From positions 62,001 through 126,000 of the forward strand of contig JAEUTN010000014.1 in the NCBI GenBank assembly GCA_016787895.1: a stretch of DNA of 64,000 bases, read 5' to 3'. Shown here in pieces: positions 33,467 to 43,186 of this stretch (positions within the stretch are counted from its first letter, which is position 1; every line of letters starts with the position of its first letter). This stretch comes from Bacteroidia bacterium (GTDB lineage: Bacteria > Bacteroidota > Bacteroidia > B-17B0 > Aurantibacillaceae). Under the pieces are notes generated by a model that saw only the letters and a list, made by a program, of their open reading frames with translations, ran no database searches and was not told where the DNA came from. The translations under genes were made by a program, and so were the position numbers.

Positions 33467-35896
33467 ATGAAAACATCAGTGAATTTCTCTTTAAGGTCAA
33501 AAATTCCAGGTCAGTTTTTAATTTTCGTTTTTTTTGGTTTTCAATCCTATGCTCAAAATGCTTCCGTTTCTGGAGTTGTAAAGGAAAAAAGCACAACCAA
33601 TCCCCTTCCCTATGTAAGCGTGACCATTAAATCTGAAAAAGACAGTTCTTTAATTGCAGGCACTATTACAAACGAAGAGGGTAGGTTTACCTTAAACAAC
33701 ATTCAACAAGGGAAGTGTTACATTGAAGTCTCTTTTATTGGATACGCAACATACAGACAGTCTCTTTTCGTAGGGAATTTGAATTCCTTTTTGGATGCAG
33801 GTACCATTGAATTGTCAGAAGATGCTAAAATTTTAGAAGCAGTTGAGGTTACTGCCAAACAAGATGAAGTTACTGGCAAGATGGATAAAAAATCGTATAC
33901 CCTTGAAAACAACCTCACCCAAAACGGTGGTACTGTTTTGCAAGCCGTACAAAATTTGCCGGGCGTAACTGTTCAGGATGGCAAAGTTCAGATACGAGGA
34001 AGCGACAAAGTTGTAGTATTGATAGATGGAAAACAAACGGCACTTACCGGATTTGGCAGTCAGGCAAGCTTGGATAACATCCCCGCATCAGCAATAGAAA
34101 AAATTGAAATTATCAATAATCCTTCCGCGAAGTACGATGCAAACGGCAATGCAGGCATTATTAATATTGTTTACAAAAAGAACAAACAAGATGGATTTAA
34201 CGGCAAGGCTGGTTTAGCAGTTGGTTTGGGAGCCTTATGGGTCAAAAAGGAAAATCTGCCGACAATTGCTCCTCAATATCAACTCACGCCCAAAGTCAAT
34301 CCATCTCTTTCAATCAATTTTAAGAAGAAAAAAATCAATATATTTTTACAGGGAGATTATCTGCTAAATAATACACTGAATAAGAATGAATTTGTTGATC
34401 GTTATTACGATGATGGTGCTGTGATCCGGCAGCAAACACGAAGAAACCGCAATACAACAGTTGCGACCGGAAGATTTGGCTTTGACTTTAGCGTGAATGA
34501 ATACAACCAATTTACTGTTTCAGGTTTATTTAGTTCAGAGCGAATAATTGATCATGGTGAACAGGCCTTTTTCAATTCCGACTTAACCGACAGGTATCGT
34601 TTATGGAAATTTTTAGAGGATGAATTAAAAACGACTGCAACTGCCTCCTCCTCTTATTTGCATAAATTCAAACAAGTTGGTCATACCTTGAACGCAGGAT
34701 TCAATTACACATTTCATAGGGAGGATGAGAAATATTACTTTACCAATGTGATGCCAACTTATTCAGGGGAGGATGCTTTTAAGTTAATTTCTGACGAGCA
34801 TGTTGCAGATTTTAATTTGGATTATGTAAAGCCCCTGAAATTTGGCAGACTCGAAACAGGAGCAAAATTCAGATACCGTAACATACCTACAAATATGCTT
34901 TTTTTTCCGGGACTCAATTCTCCTCTGGATTCAGCAGCAGGAGGTTGGGCGACCTATAAAGAAACAATACCAGCATTGTATGGAAACTACATACTTGAAA
35001 ACATAAAATATGAACTGGAAGCCGGAATTCGGGTTGAATATGTGCAAGTGGACTATTTAGTGAATCCGAATCACCCAACATACAAAAGCAATGGATACAA
35101 TTATACGCAACCATTCCCGAATGTTCGGTTTGCTTATAAAGTTAATGACAATAACAAGCTTTCTCTCTTCTACAATCGTCGTGTTGATCGACCTAATGAA
35201 GTCGATATACGAATTTTTCCAAAGTACGATGATGCAGAAATCATAAAGGTTGGTAATCCAGCACTGCGTCCGCAATTCACTAACTTGTTTGAATTAGGAT
35301 ACAAAGGCAATTGGAAGTCCGGCTATTTTTATTCAGCAGGATTTCATAAAATTATAGATGGTACAATCACAAGAATTGCCAGTGTAGTGCCAGGAAGTAA
35401 GCTTATCTACTCCATTATGCAAAATGCTGGCAGGAGTTATAATACAGGAATTGAATTGTTGTATTCACAGGACTTTATGAAATTGGTAACGGTAAATATG
35501 AATTTTACCGGTTATCAAAATAGTATAGAAGCATTTTCAGTTTACACCGAATATCCAACTCCAAATACTTACTCAGCAGGAAGGCAATCGCTTTTGTCTT
35601 GGAATTCAAAACTAAATGTTTTAATACACTTGAAAAAGAATACTGATATACAGATTACTTCTATTTTTCTTGCTCCCGATTTGATTCCGCAAGGTAAAAT
35701 TGGAGCTCGTTTTTCACTGGACTTTGGGATGAAAAAACAAATTCAAAAAGGGAAAGGCGAAGTATTTGTGAATGCCACAGATATGCTAAACAGCATGCAG
35801 GTTAAAAAATCCATACAAGGTGCCGGATTCATGTATGTTAGTACTGATTATTTTGAGACTCAGGTCATTAGAATTGGGTATAACTATAAATTTTGA
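33467..35896 (+). CDS. Outer-membrane beta-barrel receptor with carboxypeptidase-like N-terminal domain
   Basis: 809 residues. Signal peptide (FLIFVFFGFQSYAQ), then a CarboxypepD_reg-like domain (ASVSGVVKEKSTTNPLPYVSV), then a TonB-type plug (LQAVQNLPGVTVQ, VLIDGKQTALTG, AGIINIVYKKN), then a 22-strand-type barrel ending in RIGYNYKF with the terminal Phe. It is the outer membrane beta-barrel family related to TonB-dependent receptors; the substrate is unknown. It lies 35 bases after the kinase and has its own promoter, so control by the upstream two-component pair is likely. Confidence 0.85.
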   Translation: MKTSVNFSLRSKIPGQFLIFVFFGFQSYAQNASVSGVVKEKSTTNPLPYVSVTIKSEKDSSLIAGTITNEEGRFTLNNIQQGKCYIEVSFIGYATYRQSLFVGNLNSFLDAGTIELSEDAKILEAVEVTAKQDEVTGKMDKKSYTLENNLTQNGGTVLQAVQNLPGVTVQDGKVQIRGSDKVVVLIDGKQTALTGFGSQASLDNIPASAIEKIEIINNPSAKYDANGNAGIINIVYKKNKQDGFNGKAGLAVGLGALWVKKENLPTIAPQYQLTPKVNPSLSINFKKKKINIFLQGDYLLNNTLNKNEFVDRYYDDGAVIRQQTRRNRNTTVATGRFGFDFSVNEYNQFTVSGLFSSERIIDHGEQAFFNSDLTDRYRLWKFLEDELKTTATASSSYLHKFKQVGHTLNAGFNYTFHREDEKYYFTNVMPTYSGEDAFKLISDEHVADFNLDYVKPLKFGRLETGAKFRYRNIPTNMLFFPGLNSPLDSAAGGWATYKETIPALYGNYILENIKYELEAGIRVEYVQVDYLVNPNHPTYKSNGYNYTQPFPNVRFAYKVNDNNKLSLFYNRRVDRPNEVDIRIFPKYDDAEIIKVGNPALRPQFTNLFELGYKGNWKSGYFYSAGFHKIIDGTITRIASVVPGSKLIYSIMQNAGRSYNTGIELLYSQDFMKLVTVNMNFTGYQNSIEAFSVYTEYPTPNTYSAGRQSLLSWNSKLNVLIHLKKNTDIQITSIFLAPDLIPQGKIGARFSLDFGMKKQIQKGKGEVFVNATDMLNSMQVKKSIQGAGFMYVSTDYFETQVIRIGYNYKF

Positions 35897-35962
35897 CTAC
35901 TTACTAAAGAATTGCTTAAGATTTGAAGTTTTACTTCGTACTTAAACTTAAAACCAAAAAGG

Positions 35963-36427
35963 ATGAAAACAACAATAATCTTATTGGCAATGGTACTAAA
36001 TGTTAGCCTTGCCAGCGCACAGAAAATGAACGAATCAGATGTTCCTGAAAGTGTAAAAAGCGCCTTTGCAAAAAAATATCCCGGAGCGAAGGTTGAAAAA
36101 TGGGAGAAAGAAGGGGCGGATTATGAAGCAGAATTTGATTTGAACAAGGTAGAATCTTCCGCTGTTTTTGATTCCGGTGGAAACTTCAAGGAACTGGAAC
36201 AAGAAATTAGGACATCCACCCTTCCAAAGGCAGTTACAGACTATTGTGCAAAAACCTATGCAGGATATAAATTAACCGAAGCGGCAAAAATCACTGATTC
36301 AACCGGGAAAGTTATGTACGAAGCCGAAATGAGTAAAGACAAAGAAGAGTTTGATGTACTATTTGATGAAAAGGGGAATTTTATAAAAAAGTCGGAGCCG
36401 GAAGCAGGTGATGAGGGCAAGGATTAA
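35963..36427 (+). CDS. PepSY-like periplasmic protein
   Basis: 154 residues. Signal peptide (IILLAMVLNVSLASAQ), then two PepSY-like (BLIP-type) half repeats: VPESVKSAFAKKYPGAKVEKW with YEAEFDLNKVESSAVFD, and LPKAVTDYCAKTYAGYKLTEA with MYEAEMSKDKEEFDVLFD. Such proteins are common next to RprXY-type two-component genes and beta-barrel receptors in this phylum. They are thought to bind ligands or inhibit periplasmic proteases; the role here is not established. Confidence 0.85.
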   Translation: MKTTIILLAMVLNVSLASAQKMNESDVPESVKSAFAKKYPGAKVEKWEKEGADYEAEFDLNKVESSAVFDSGGNFKELEQEIRTSTLPKAVTDYCAKTYAGYKLTEAAKITDSTGKVMYEAEMSKDKEEFDVLFDEKGNFIKKSEPEAGDEGKD

Positions 36428-36793
36428 ATAGGTGGCCTTTTGGAGTTAGGAATCGCAGTAAGGTTTTGGTCGAAAATGTTCGAAAATGCTCACTTTTGCA
36501 TGTTGACGAGGGGTTAGTAGAGATTTTTTTCCGCTGGGAAAAACCTTATAAATAAATCCGCATTCTCCGAAGCTCCTTGTGGAGCGTAGGTGGGCTTTTT
36601 CATTCCTTTAAAATTCGAATAAGCTGCCACGGAATTAATGCAACACAGGCTGTTTTAAATTTAAAGCAAGGACTTCAACACCTTCAGATAATGGTTAAAG
36701 TATAGAGGAACCCCGCATAACTCAAACCCTTCAGAACTATCAGAATTGATTCCACAAAAATGAACTACTTTTATACAATTAAAGGTAAGTTCT
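36428..36793. repeat. Intergenic stretch with right copies of the flanking repeats
   Basis: 36432-36489 is the right copy of the direct repeat at 30970-31026. 36493-36524 (CTTTTGCATGTTGACG, GGTTAG, AGAGAT) is the third copy of the 31214/31316 repeat. GAAGCTCC-TTGT-GGAGCGT with a later TTTTT (about 36577-36600) may terminate the upstream genes. Beyond that, up to 36793, nothing else was recognised. Confidence 0.6.
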
Positions 36794-39064
36794 ATGTTTG
36801 ACCCGTTTTCTCCAATTCGCCCTTTTAAATTTTTAAAAAACCATCTGTTCTTTTTGTTTGTGCTCAGCTACAGCTTTGGCACAGCACAAATCGACAGTTT
36901 AACCCGTGTATATTCAAAAACCAAAACCGACACAAGCAGGGTGAACCTTATCAACCGCATCGTATACGCTTACGAGCAAATCAACCTGGATTCAGCAGGC
37001 AAATGGGCCCAAAAAGGGTTTGCCCTCTCCAAAAGCTCCTTAAACAACAAAGGCATAGGCTATTATTTTAATCACAAAGGCCGCATGTGTTTGTACACCC
37101 AGAAATACGATTCTGCCATTATTTACTTTAAACAAGCCTATCCCTTTTTTGAAAAAGCCAATTTTACCAAAGGCATGATCAGCTGTAACAACAACATTGG
37201 CGCTGTTTACGGGGAGATTGGAAAAAACAAAGAATCCCTTGAATACCATTTTAAAAATGTAAAGTTGGGCGAATCGGCCGGAGACAAAGAATCGATTGCC
37301 AACAGTTACGTAAACATCGGCAACGTGTACAACCAAATGCAAAACTATTACCTCTCGGTTCAGCACATTTTAAAAGCCATCCCCCTGTATGAAGAACTTA
37401 AACTGGAAAAACCCCTGGGTACCTGCTATTATAACCTGGCCGTATCAAATTACCACTTGAAGAATTATGAAAAAGCCTCGGAATATGGCCTGAGGTCCAA
37501 TGAGTATTTCCAGCGCTCCAACACCCTTAGTCAGATTCCCAACAATTACAGTTTGCTTTCTAACATTGCTTTGGATCAGAAAAACTTCGATGGCGCTTTG
37601 GTAGCTGCAAAAACCGGAGCCGAGCTGGCCCTTAAACTTTCCAATACCTATGCCCTCTTTTTTTTATATGAAAACATGGCACAGGCTTACCGAAACAAAA
37701 ACCAAAGCGACAGCGCCCTGCATTACATAAACAAAACGGTTAACATTGCCCTGCAATTTAATTACGACCCCTTTAAACTCAAATCCTACCGCAGCAAGGG
37801 TTTAATTTTACACAACCGCAAAGATTATAAAAACGCTATACTCTATCTCGATACAGCGCAGCTTTTGGCTCAAAATGCCAGGGACCTGGGCGTTCAAAGC
37901 GATTGCGAACAATACCTCGCCTTGTGTTACAAAGCCCTCTCACAACCTGATAAAGCCTTCGATCACCTGTATTCCTCCTTTACATTGAAGGACACGCTTT
38001 TTCAAAACTCCAATGCACGCTCCATACTGGAGTTGCAAACCCTTTTCGAAACCGAGAAAAAAGAACTGCAAATCAAAAACCAGTCGCTTCTTCTCGATTC
38101 AGCGAAACACAAAAACGAAGCCAAAAACCGTTTGCTTTACTTCGCGGCCTTCGCCTCCCTTTGCATTGCCATTTTTGCATTCATTGCGTATAAAAATTTC
38201 AGGGAAACCAAAAAAGCCAATGTGCTGATCAGTGAACAGAAAAAAGAAGTGGAGTTCAAGAATGCCGAGATAACCCGGCAAAAACACATAGTGGATCAAA
38301 AACAAAAAGAAATTCTGGACAGCATTCAATACGCCAAACACATACAATTGGCCATATTACCTCCTCTTGAATTGGTGAACAAACACTTCCCGAACAACTT
38401 CATACTTTACCAGCCCAAAGACATAGTTGCCGGCGATTTTTACTGGGCGGAGCACATAACCGACAGTAAACAGAATTTGTTTTTTATTGCCGCTGCCGAC
38501 AGCACGGGACACGGGGTACCCGGGGCCATTGTTTCGGTAGTGTGCAGCAATGCGCTGAACCGAAGTGTAAAAGAATACCATCTGACACAACCTTCCCTTA
38601 TTCTCGACAAAACCCGGGAATTGGTGCTCGATACTTTTTCAAAAAGCGGTGAAGATGTAAAAGACGGGATGGATGTTTCGCTTATGGTGTTTGATCTGAA
38701 GAATAAAACCATTGCCTGGAGCGGGGCCAACAACCCCCTGTGGTACATACAAAACGGGGTGTTTCATGAAATAAAAGCCGACAAACAACCCATTGGTAAA
38801 TCAGAAAAGTTTAAACCTTTTACCAATCACGTAATCCCTTATGTTGAAGGCAGTCTCTTTTATTTGTTCACCGATGGCTACCCCGACCAGTTTGGCGGAC
38901 CCGAAGGAAAAAAATTCAAATACAACCGTTTTGCCGATTTGCTTGTTTCCTCTCATCACATGGACATGCGCACACAGGCCCAACACATAGGTACCACCTT
39001 CAGCAATTGGAAAAACAAACAAGATCAAACGGATGACGTGTGTGTGATTGGAATTAGGATTTAG
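36794..39064 (+). CDS. TPR-containing membrane SpoIIE-family protein phosphatase
   Basis: 756 residues. Signal or membrane start (NHLFFLFVLSYSFGTAQ), about seven TPR units in the periplasmic part (for example AIIYFKQAYPFFEKANFT, SIANSYVNIGNVYNQ, GTCYYNLAVSNYHLKNYEKA), one membrane helix (LLYFAAFASLCIAIFAFIAY), a coiled linker (KKEVEFKNAEITRQKH) and a PP2C/SpoIIE domain. The metal-binding Asp residues are in AGDFYWAEH, AADSTGHGVPGAIV and LFTDGYPDQFGG. It should dephosphorylate Ser/Thr-phosphorylated partner-switch proteins after a periplasmic cue. Abundant in Flavobacteriales and Chitinophagales. Confidence 0.9.
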   Translation: MFDPFSPIRPFKFLKNHLFFLFVLSYSFGTAQIDSLTRVYSKTKTDTSRVNLINRIVYAYEQINLDSAGKWAQKGFALSKSSLNNKGIGYYFNHKGRMCLYTQKYDSAIIYFKQAYPFFEKANFTKGMISCNNNIGAVYGEIGKNKESLEYHFKNVKLGESAGDKESIANSYVNIGNVYNQMQNYYLSVQHILKAIPLYEELKLEKPLGTCYYNLAVSNYHLKNYEKASEYGLRSNEYFQRSNTLSQIPNNYSLLSNIALDQKNFDGALVAAKTGAELALKLSNTYALFFLYENMAQAYRNKNQSDSALHYINKTVNIALQFNYDPFKLKSYRSKGLILHNRKDYKNAILYLDTAQLLAQNARDLGVQSDCEQYLALCYKALSQPDKAFDHLYSSFTLKDTLFQNSNARSILELQTLFETEKKELQIKNQSLLLDSAKHKNEAKNRLLYFAAFASLCIAIFAFIAYKNFRETKKANVLISEQKKEVEFKNAEITRQKHIVDQKQKEILDSIQYAKHIQLAILPPLELVNKHFPNNFILYQPKDIVAGDFYWAEHITDSKQNLFFIAAADSTGHGVPGAIVSVVCSNALNRSVKEYHLTQPSLILDKTRELVLDTFSKSGEDVKDGMDVSLMVFDLKNKTIAWSGANNPLWYIQNGVFHEIKADKQPIGKSEKFKPFTNHVIPYVEGSLFYLFTDGYPDQFGGPEGKKFKYNRFADLLVSSHHMDMRTQAQHIGTTFSNWKNKQDQTDDVCVIGIRI

Positions 39065-39796
39065 GTGATTGGTTTTCGGTAGACAAGGGTTTAGAACCCG
39101 CCTTCGCTAAAGCTTCGGCGGACAAAGCTTTAGAAAGTTCTCCACTGTCTAAATCCGATTTTGAATTTCGAATCTTGAATCCTGATGCTCAGCTACGCTT
39201 CGTTCAGGATTTTCGATCTTGAATTTAAAAAAGCCACTAACCCGCCTGCCGAGGCAATGGCTTGTGCTGCAGCGGGCAGGTTACACTGATTACACGAATT
39301 TACCACTACGCCTACATTACACGAATAGCCCAAAAGGTTATAAGGTTTAAAAGATTGATGCTTCGACAACACTTCGATAAACTCAGTGCAAAGCTCAGCA
39401 CAAGGGTTTAGAAGGTTCGAAGCTGCCTAATTAAAAAAGGTTCAAGGTGGTTCATGGTTGTTCAACGCTTCGACTCCCCATCGATATAGACAGGGCAAGC
39501 TGCTCAGCGTAAGAGGTTAATGATGCTTCAATCTTATATAAATGAGCAGCACAGTGTTATTTCTCTTAGTGTAACTTAGTGCGCTTAGTGTCTAAGTGGT
39601 CTAAATCCCCGACTGCCTAATTAAAAAAGGTTCAAGGTGGTTCAATTTGTTCAAATGGTTCAAAGTAGTTCAATGTTGCCGACTGCTTACTGCCAACTGC
39701 TTACCGCCAACTGCTTACTGCCAACTGCTTACTGCCTCCTGCCAACTTTTGACTTATAACTTATGACTTAACTCTTTCAACTCCCCCCCCCGAAAA
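39065..39796. repeat. Repeat-rich gene-free stretch
   Basis: No gene seen. It holds four tandem copies of a 14-mer (AACTGCTTACTGCC) at 39681-39736, a duplicated GGTTCAAGGTGGTTCA (near 39438 and 39627), a hairpin GCTAAAGCTTCGGC (39110 region), and a G/C-rich palindrome CCGCCTGCC...GGGCAGG (39241-39280) related to 43671-43750. The wording-like degenerate repeats look like slippage, not coding sequence. Confidence 0.6.
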
Positions 39797-39844
39797 TTGA
39801 GTATTTATACCTATTTCTATTTTCCTCTCCCCTCTCTAATTTTA
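39797..39844 (+). promoter_or_regulatory. NarL-like operator plus TAnnTTTA promoter (copy 1)
   Basis: TTGAGTA-N4-TACCTAT (39797-39814) follows a run of nine or more C, and 22 bases later comes TAATTTTA (39837-39844). The same arrangement, with the same 22-base spacing, recurs at 43187 and 43477. TACCTAT fits the NarL heptamer TACYYMT and TTGAGTA nearly fits its complement. It should drive the gene at 39908. Confidence 0.6.
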
Positions 39845-39907
39845 GCCAAACAAACGTTTTAGGTTTTGAAACCGTGCTGATACGCTGTTGTACTTAATTC
39901 AAATGCT

Positions 39908-40360
39908 ATGAAAAATGAACTTTTAAGCAGGGAAGAAGAATTTTTTCTGTTAAATATTAACGGTTTGGGTAGTTTGTATTGCGAAGACATCTACGCACTC
40001 GACCTCCATCCGGTGAAACAAAAATTACAAGATCCTTCGGGCAAACGGCCCTGGAGCAAACACAAATGCGAGTCGACTGAACTGGCCTACAAACGTTTTT
40101 TAACCCTCAAGCGTATGTTCCCCGGCAAATTGCTCAGCCCAAGTCCCAGCATTCATGAATTCTGGAGACAGCATTACCTCGACAAAGAAAAATATGCCAA
40201 TGACTGCCATCAGGTGTTTGGGTATTACATGGGTAAACTCCTCTGGCAACAAAAACACCTGCGCGAAAGTGAAGAACATCTGGAACAGGCTTCGAAATAT
40301 ACCCTTCACTTGTACAAAACCTATTTCAGAGAGCAGGGTCCGGGCCAAGGGTCCAATTAA
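39908..40360 (+). CDS. GRDP/DUF1399-like hypothetical protein
   Basis: 150 residues, no signal or membrane segment. IHEFWRQHYLDKEKYANDCHQVFGYY matches the pattern of glycine-rich-domain-containing (DUF1399) proteins, normally vDxxWHxHxxDTxxYxxDCxxxFG; here the WH is WR. Upstream, LDLHPVKQKL...RPWSKHKC also follows that family. Function of the family in bacteria is unknown. A NarL-like promoter precedes it, so it probably belongs to the regulon of the response regulator at 42482. Start is the first ATG after that promoter. Confidence 0.6.
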   Translation: MKNELLSREEEFFLLNINGLGSLYCEDIYALDLHPVKQKLQDPSGKRPWSKHKCESTELAYKRFLTLKRMFPGKLLSPSPSIHEFWRQHYLDKEKYANDCHQVFGYYMGKLLWQQKHLRESEEHLEQASKYTLHLYKTYFREQGPGQGSN

Positions 40361-40547
40361 TAAACGAACACTCTCAGCTCCAGTTAAGAGAAAACCGTCA
40401 GGACTTTGAACTGAGCTTCCCTTCACCATGCAGTTACAGGCTTTGCTTAGGCTGGAAATTAAAAGGTTACGCTTCATTACAAAGCCTGAAACCGAAGTGT
40501 AAAAATGTAGGCTCCCGGATGAAAGTGCCTTTTTCGTTCTTCATTTT

Positions 40548-40565
40548 TTAGGTATAAATACCTAT
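40548..40565 (+). promoter_or_regulatory. NarL-like operator upstream of the sensor operon (copy 2)
   Basis: TTAGGTA-N4-TACCTAT, containing the 16-base perfect palindrome TAGGTATAAATACCTA (40549-40564). It lacks the C-run, and the nearest -7-like box (TAGTTAAT, 40589) is a weak match. It lies about 165 bases before the operon that encodes the regulator, suggesting autoregulation. The rest of 40361-40730 shows no gene I can support. Confidence 0.5.
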
Positions 40566-40730
40566 AATTATAATAAACACGGGCCCTGTAGTTAATAACA
40601 ATAACTTCACGACATGGTACACTATTTAACCCAGGCTTAAAAAGTCAGGCTTTCCAAAATCAGGTCTTTTCCTATTTTTACAGCAGGCGCTTATACTCCT
40701 TTGAACCGCGCTTTACCTAAACCCTTGAGT

Positions 40731-41045
40731 ATGTCATTAACAGGAAACGAAAACCACGACATCAGCTTAACCGAAGCAGCCCATTTAACTGAAAACTACC
40801 GAAACGCGGCAGGCACAAGTGCTACCATTGCGCATTATTTTGGAGGTGCCGCCATACAGGCCATCATGGAACAGGAAGGCTGTGTGGGCATACGCATTTA
40901 TTATGGTTTAAAGGACGATGGAGAAAAACAGCTGGTGATTACAGGTGTCAATTCGGCCGGTAATGACCTTTATAACGGACTACTTGCTGAACGTTCACTT
41001 AATTGTCCTACCGACTGCAGTGCCGGTAATCCCCTGAACAGCTAA
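40731..41045 (+). CDS. Hypothetical protein heading the sensor operon
   Basis: 104 residues from the ATG at 40731; the TTG at 40701 adds a non-conserved stretch. It reads DISLTEAAHLTENYRN, TIAHYFGGAAIQAIMEQEGCVGIRIYYGLKDDGEKQLVITGV, then an NP-rich end with two Cys (CPTDCSAGNPLNS). I have seen this family in many Bacteroidota without a known role. Its stop is one base before the GTG of the membrane protein, so it is co-transcribed with the sensory genes. Confidence 0.65.
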   Translation: MSLTGNENHDISLTEAAHLTENYRNAAGTSATIAHYFGGAAIQAIMEQEGCVGIRIYYGLKDDGEKQLVITGVNSAGNDLYNGLLAERSLNCPTDCSAGNPLNS

Positions 41046-41046
41046 G

Positions 41047-41673
41047 GTGTTTGTATCCATTTTATATTACCTCTCTGTTTTCAGTGCTTTGGTGCCCCTT
41101 TACGCGGGCATCCGGCGATTCAAGGCCCTGGACAAAGCCATGAAGCTATTGTTTGCCCTGCTTTGTTTTGCCGCGGTGCTGGAGGTACTGGGAATATTTT
41201 ACCTGCACCAGAAAAAAAGCAGCGTCCCGCTTTTTTTTATTTACACCCTTGCCGAAGGTTTTTTTTTGGTCCCTATGTATTACCTGAAAGGAGAAACCAA
41301 AGCCTTTCGCCTGAGTGTAGTGTTTGGCTTTAGCTGTTTTGTGGTGCTCACGGTATTTAAACTTATTTACCAATGGTCAAACGAAGTGCTGAACACCGCC
41401 ATTGCCCTGCAGGTGTTGTTTTACAGCGCTGTGGTATTGTACCGTATGCAAAGCGGTGTGGGCAAAAAGGAAACAATGTCCTCTTCTTTTTTTTGGATCA
41501 ATTTGAGCGTTTTTTTGTATTATGGGGGCTGTTTGTTTTTTCTGATGTTCGAAAATACGGTACGTTACGCTCCTGAGTTTTTAAGGCATTTTATGATGGT
41601 CGTTCACATGTTGATTAATATCACGTACAACCTGTTACTTGGCATTGGCCTATGGAAAATCAGTCGGAAATAG
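41047..41673 (+). CDS. Multi-helix membrane protein, probable sensor partner
   Basis: 208 residues from a GTG start. About seven membrane helices are evident (LYYLSVFSALVPLYAGI, LFALLCFAAVLEVLGIFYL, FFIYTLAEGFFLVPMYYL, SVVFGFSCFVVLTVFKLIY and more), ending in a short basic tail. No known domain. It overlaps the kinase gene by 22 bases. The kinase itself has only one membrane helix and no extracytoplasmic domain, so this protein is a good candidate for the signal-receiving part. Confidence 0.7.
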   Translation: MFVSILYYLSVFSALVPLYAGIRRFKALDKAMKLLFALLCFAAVLEVLGIFYLHQKKSSVPLFFIYTLAEGFFLVPMYYLKGETKAFRLSVVFGFSCFVVLTVFKLIYQWSNEVLNTAIALQVLFYSAVVLYRMQSGVGKKETMSSSFFWINLSVFLYYGGCLFFLMFENTVRYAPEFLRHFMMVVHMLINITYNLLLGIGLWKISRK

Positions 41674-42485
41674 CCGGGTTTGTACTGGCAGGTACATTGG
41701 CCGCTGTGTTTTTTGTGGTGCTGATTGTGATGGTGGTGCTGAACCACCGCAATAAAATGCATCAAAATGCCCTCGACTTAATGGCCCTGGAGCAAAAACA
41801 GCAACAGGAATTGTTTGAAGCCATTGCTTTGGCCGAGGAAAAAGAAAAGGAACGCATTGCCAAAAACCTGCACGACGAACTGAGCATGAACCTGGTGTTG
41901 CTGAAACAAAACCTGAGCCGGCAGAAAAAAATGTTGGAGCCGGGTTCCTTGCCTTTGCAGGTGAATGAAGAAAACGCCAAACTCCTGGAAAGAACCATTG
42001 AAGGCCTCTCCACCTCGGTGTACGAACTCACACCCAGGTTTATGATGCTGTTTGGTTTATCACGCTCCCTGCAAAACGATTTGGAGATGATACACAAATC
42101 ACAGCACATCAGCACCCGATTTTCGAACCCCGGAGGTGTGGAATTTGAAAGCCTGTTCTCAAAAAAAGAATTGCTGAACATCAACCGCCTCTGCCACGAG
42201 CTCATTAACAACATCATTAAACACGCGGGCTGTCAAAAATTGGAATTGCAAATTCTGAGGCAGGAAAAAGCCATTCATATAACCCTGAGGCACGATGGCA
42301 AAATTGTGAGTGAGGAGGACATGGAACAGTTTGCGCACAACTCCGACGGGCTGGGATTAAAATCCATCAAAGCCCGTATCAAATTTCTGAACGGCAGCAT
42401 TCATTACTCGCACAAGGAGGCTTTGGCTTATACCCAACTGAGCCTGCCATTGCCTGAACCCGAATTAAAATCCCCTCTCTCATGA
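41652..42485 (+). CDS. NarX/DesK-type histidine kinase
   Basis: 277 residues. One N-terminal membrane helix (GFVLAGTLAAVFFVVLIVMVVL), then a HisKA_3 domain with His74 in IAKNLHDELSMNLVLLKQ, and an ATPase domain with NRLCHELINNIIKHAG and SDGLGLKSIKARI. It should phosphorylate the NarL/FixJ-type regulator encoded next (4-base overlap, ATGA). There is no sensor domain beyond the helix, which points to the neighbouring multi-helix protein as the input module. Confidence 0.9.
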   Translation: MENQSEIAGFVLAGTLAAVFFVVLIVMVVLNHRNKMHQNALDLMALEQKQQQELFEAIALAEEKEKERIAKNLHDELSMNLVLLKQNLSRQKKMLEPGSLPLQVNEENAKLLERTIEGLSTSVYELTPRFMMLFGLSRSLQNDLEMIHKSQHISTRFSNPGGVEFESLFSKKELLNINRLCHELINNIIKHAGCQKLELQILRQEKAIHITLRHDGKIVSEEDMEQFAHNSDGLGLKSIKARIKFLNGSIHYSHKEALAYTQLSLPLPEPELKSPLS

Positions 42486-43144
42486 AAGCCCCCATTCGCA
42501 TAGCCATTGCTGAAGATCATGTATTGTTTCGCCAGGGCCTGATTGCACTGCTGAAAGATTACAAGGACATAGAGATTTTATTTGAGGCTAACAATGGCAG
42601 GGAAGTGATGGAGCATTTGAAGCTGGAGCGCCCCCACATTTTGTTGCTCGACATTGAAATGCCGGTGATGAATGGGGATGTGGTGTTATCGAAAATTAAA
42701 CAAAGGTACCGCAGCGTAAAAGTAATTGTGGTGAGCCAGCACGCGCGGGATGTTTATATGATGGAGCTCATTAAAAAAGGGGCCAGGGCGTTTTTATCCA
42801 AGTACAGCGACATAGAAAAAATTGTGGAAGCCATACGCGAGGTGCACGAAAGCGGGTATTACCTGGAGGCCGCGGTAAGTGAGGCCATGGCTAAATTTAT
42901 CAGCAACAAAAGCGCCCCCGCTCCTGAAATCATTGAGTTTCCAGGAGTAAAACTCAGTGAAAGAGAACTGCAGGTACTGGAATTGATTTGCAGGGGGCAA
43001 TCGAGCAGTGAAATTGCCGAACAGCTTTGCATCAGCAAAAAAACGGTAGATAACCATCGGTTTAACCTGATGAAACGCACCAAAACCAAAAACGCGCAAG
43101 CCCTCACGAATTATGCCCTCAGGCACCAGCTGGTAAAAGTGTAG
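42482..43144 (+). CDS. NarL/FixJ-family response regulator
   Basis: 220 residues. The receiver domain has AEDHVLFR, the phosphorylated Asp57 in LLLDIEMPVMNG and a Lys near 107 (FLSKYSD). The LuxR-type helix-turn-helix is LSERELQVLELICRG, SSSEIAEQLCISKKTVDNHR. Members of this family bind inverted heptamers; four such sites lie at 39797, 40548, 43187 and 43477, all within 4 kb of this gene. That makes a local regulon, including its own operon, likely. Confidence 0.92.
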   Translation: MKAPIRIAIAEDHVLFRQGLIALLKDYKDIEILFEANNGREVMEHLKLERPHILLLDIEMPVMNGDVVLSKIKQRYRSVKVIVVSQHARDVYMMELIKKGARAFLSKYSDIEKIVEAIREVHESGYYLEAAVSEAMAKFISNKSAPAPEIIEFPGVKLSERELQVLELICRGQSSSEIAEQLCISKKTVDNHRFNLMKRTKTKNAQALTNYALRHQLVKV

Positions 43145-43186
43145 GCCATTGTTTGCGCCCGCGTTTTTATTACCCCCCCCCTGAAA

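Noticed and set aside
39681..39736. Origin iterons
   Set aside because: The four 14-mers lie in degenerate low-complexity sequence with no replication gene nearby; slippage is the simpler explanation.
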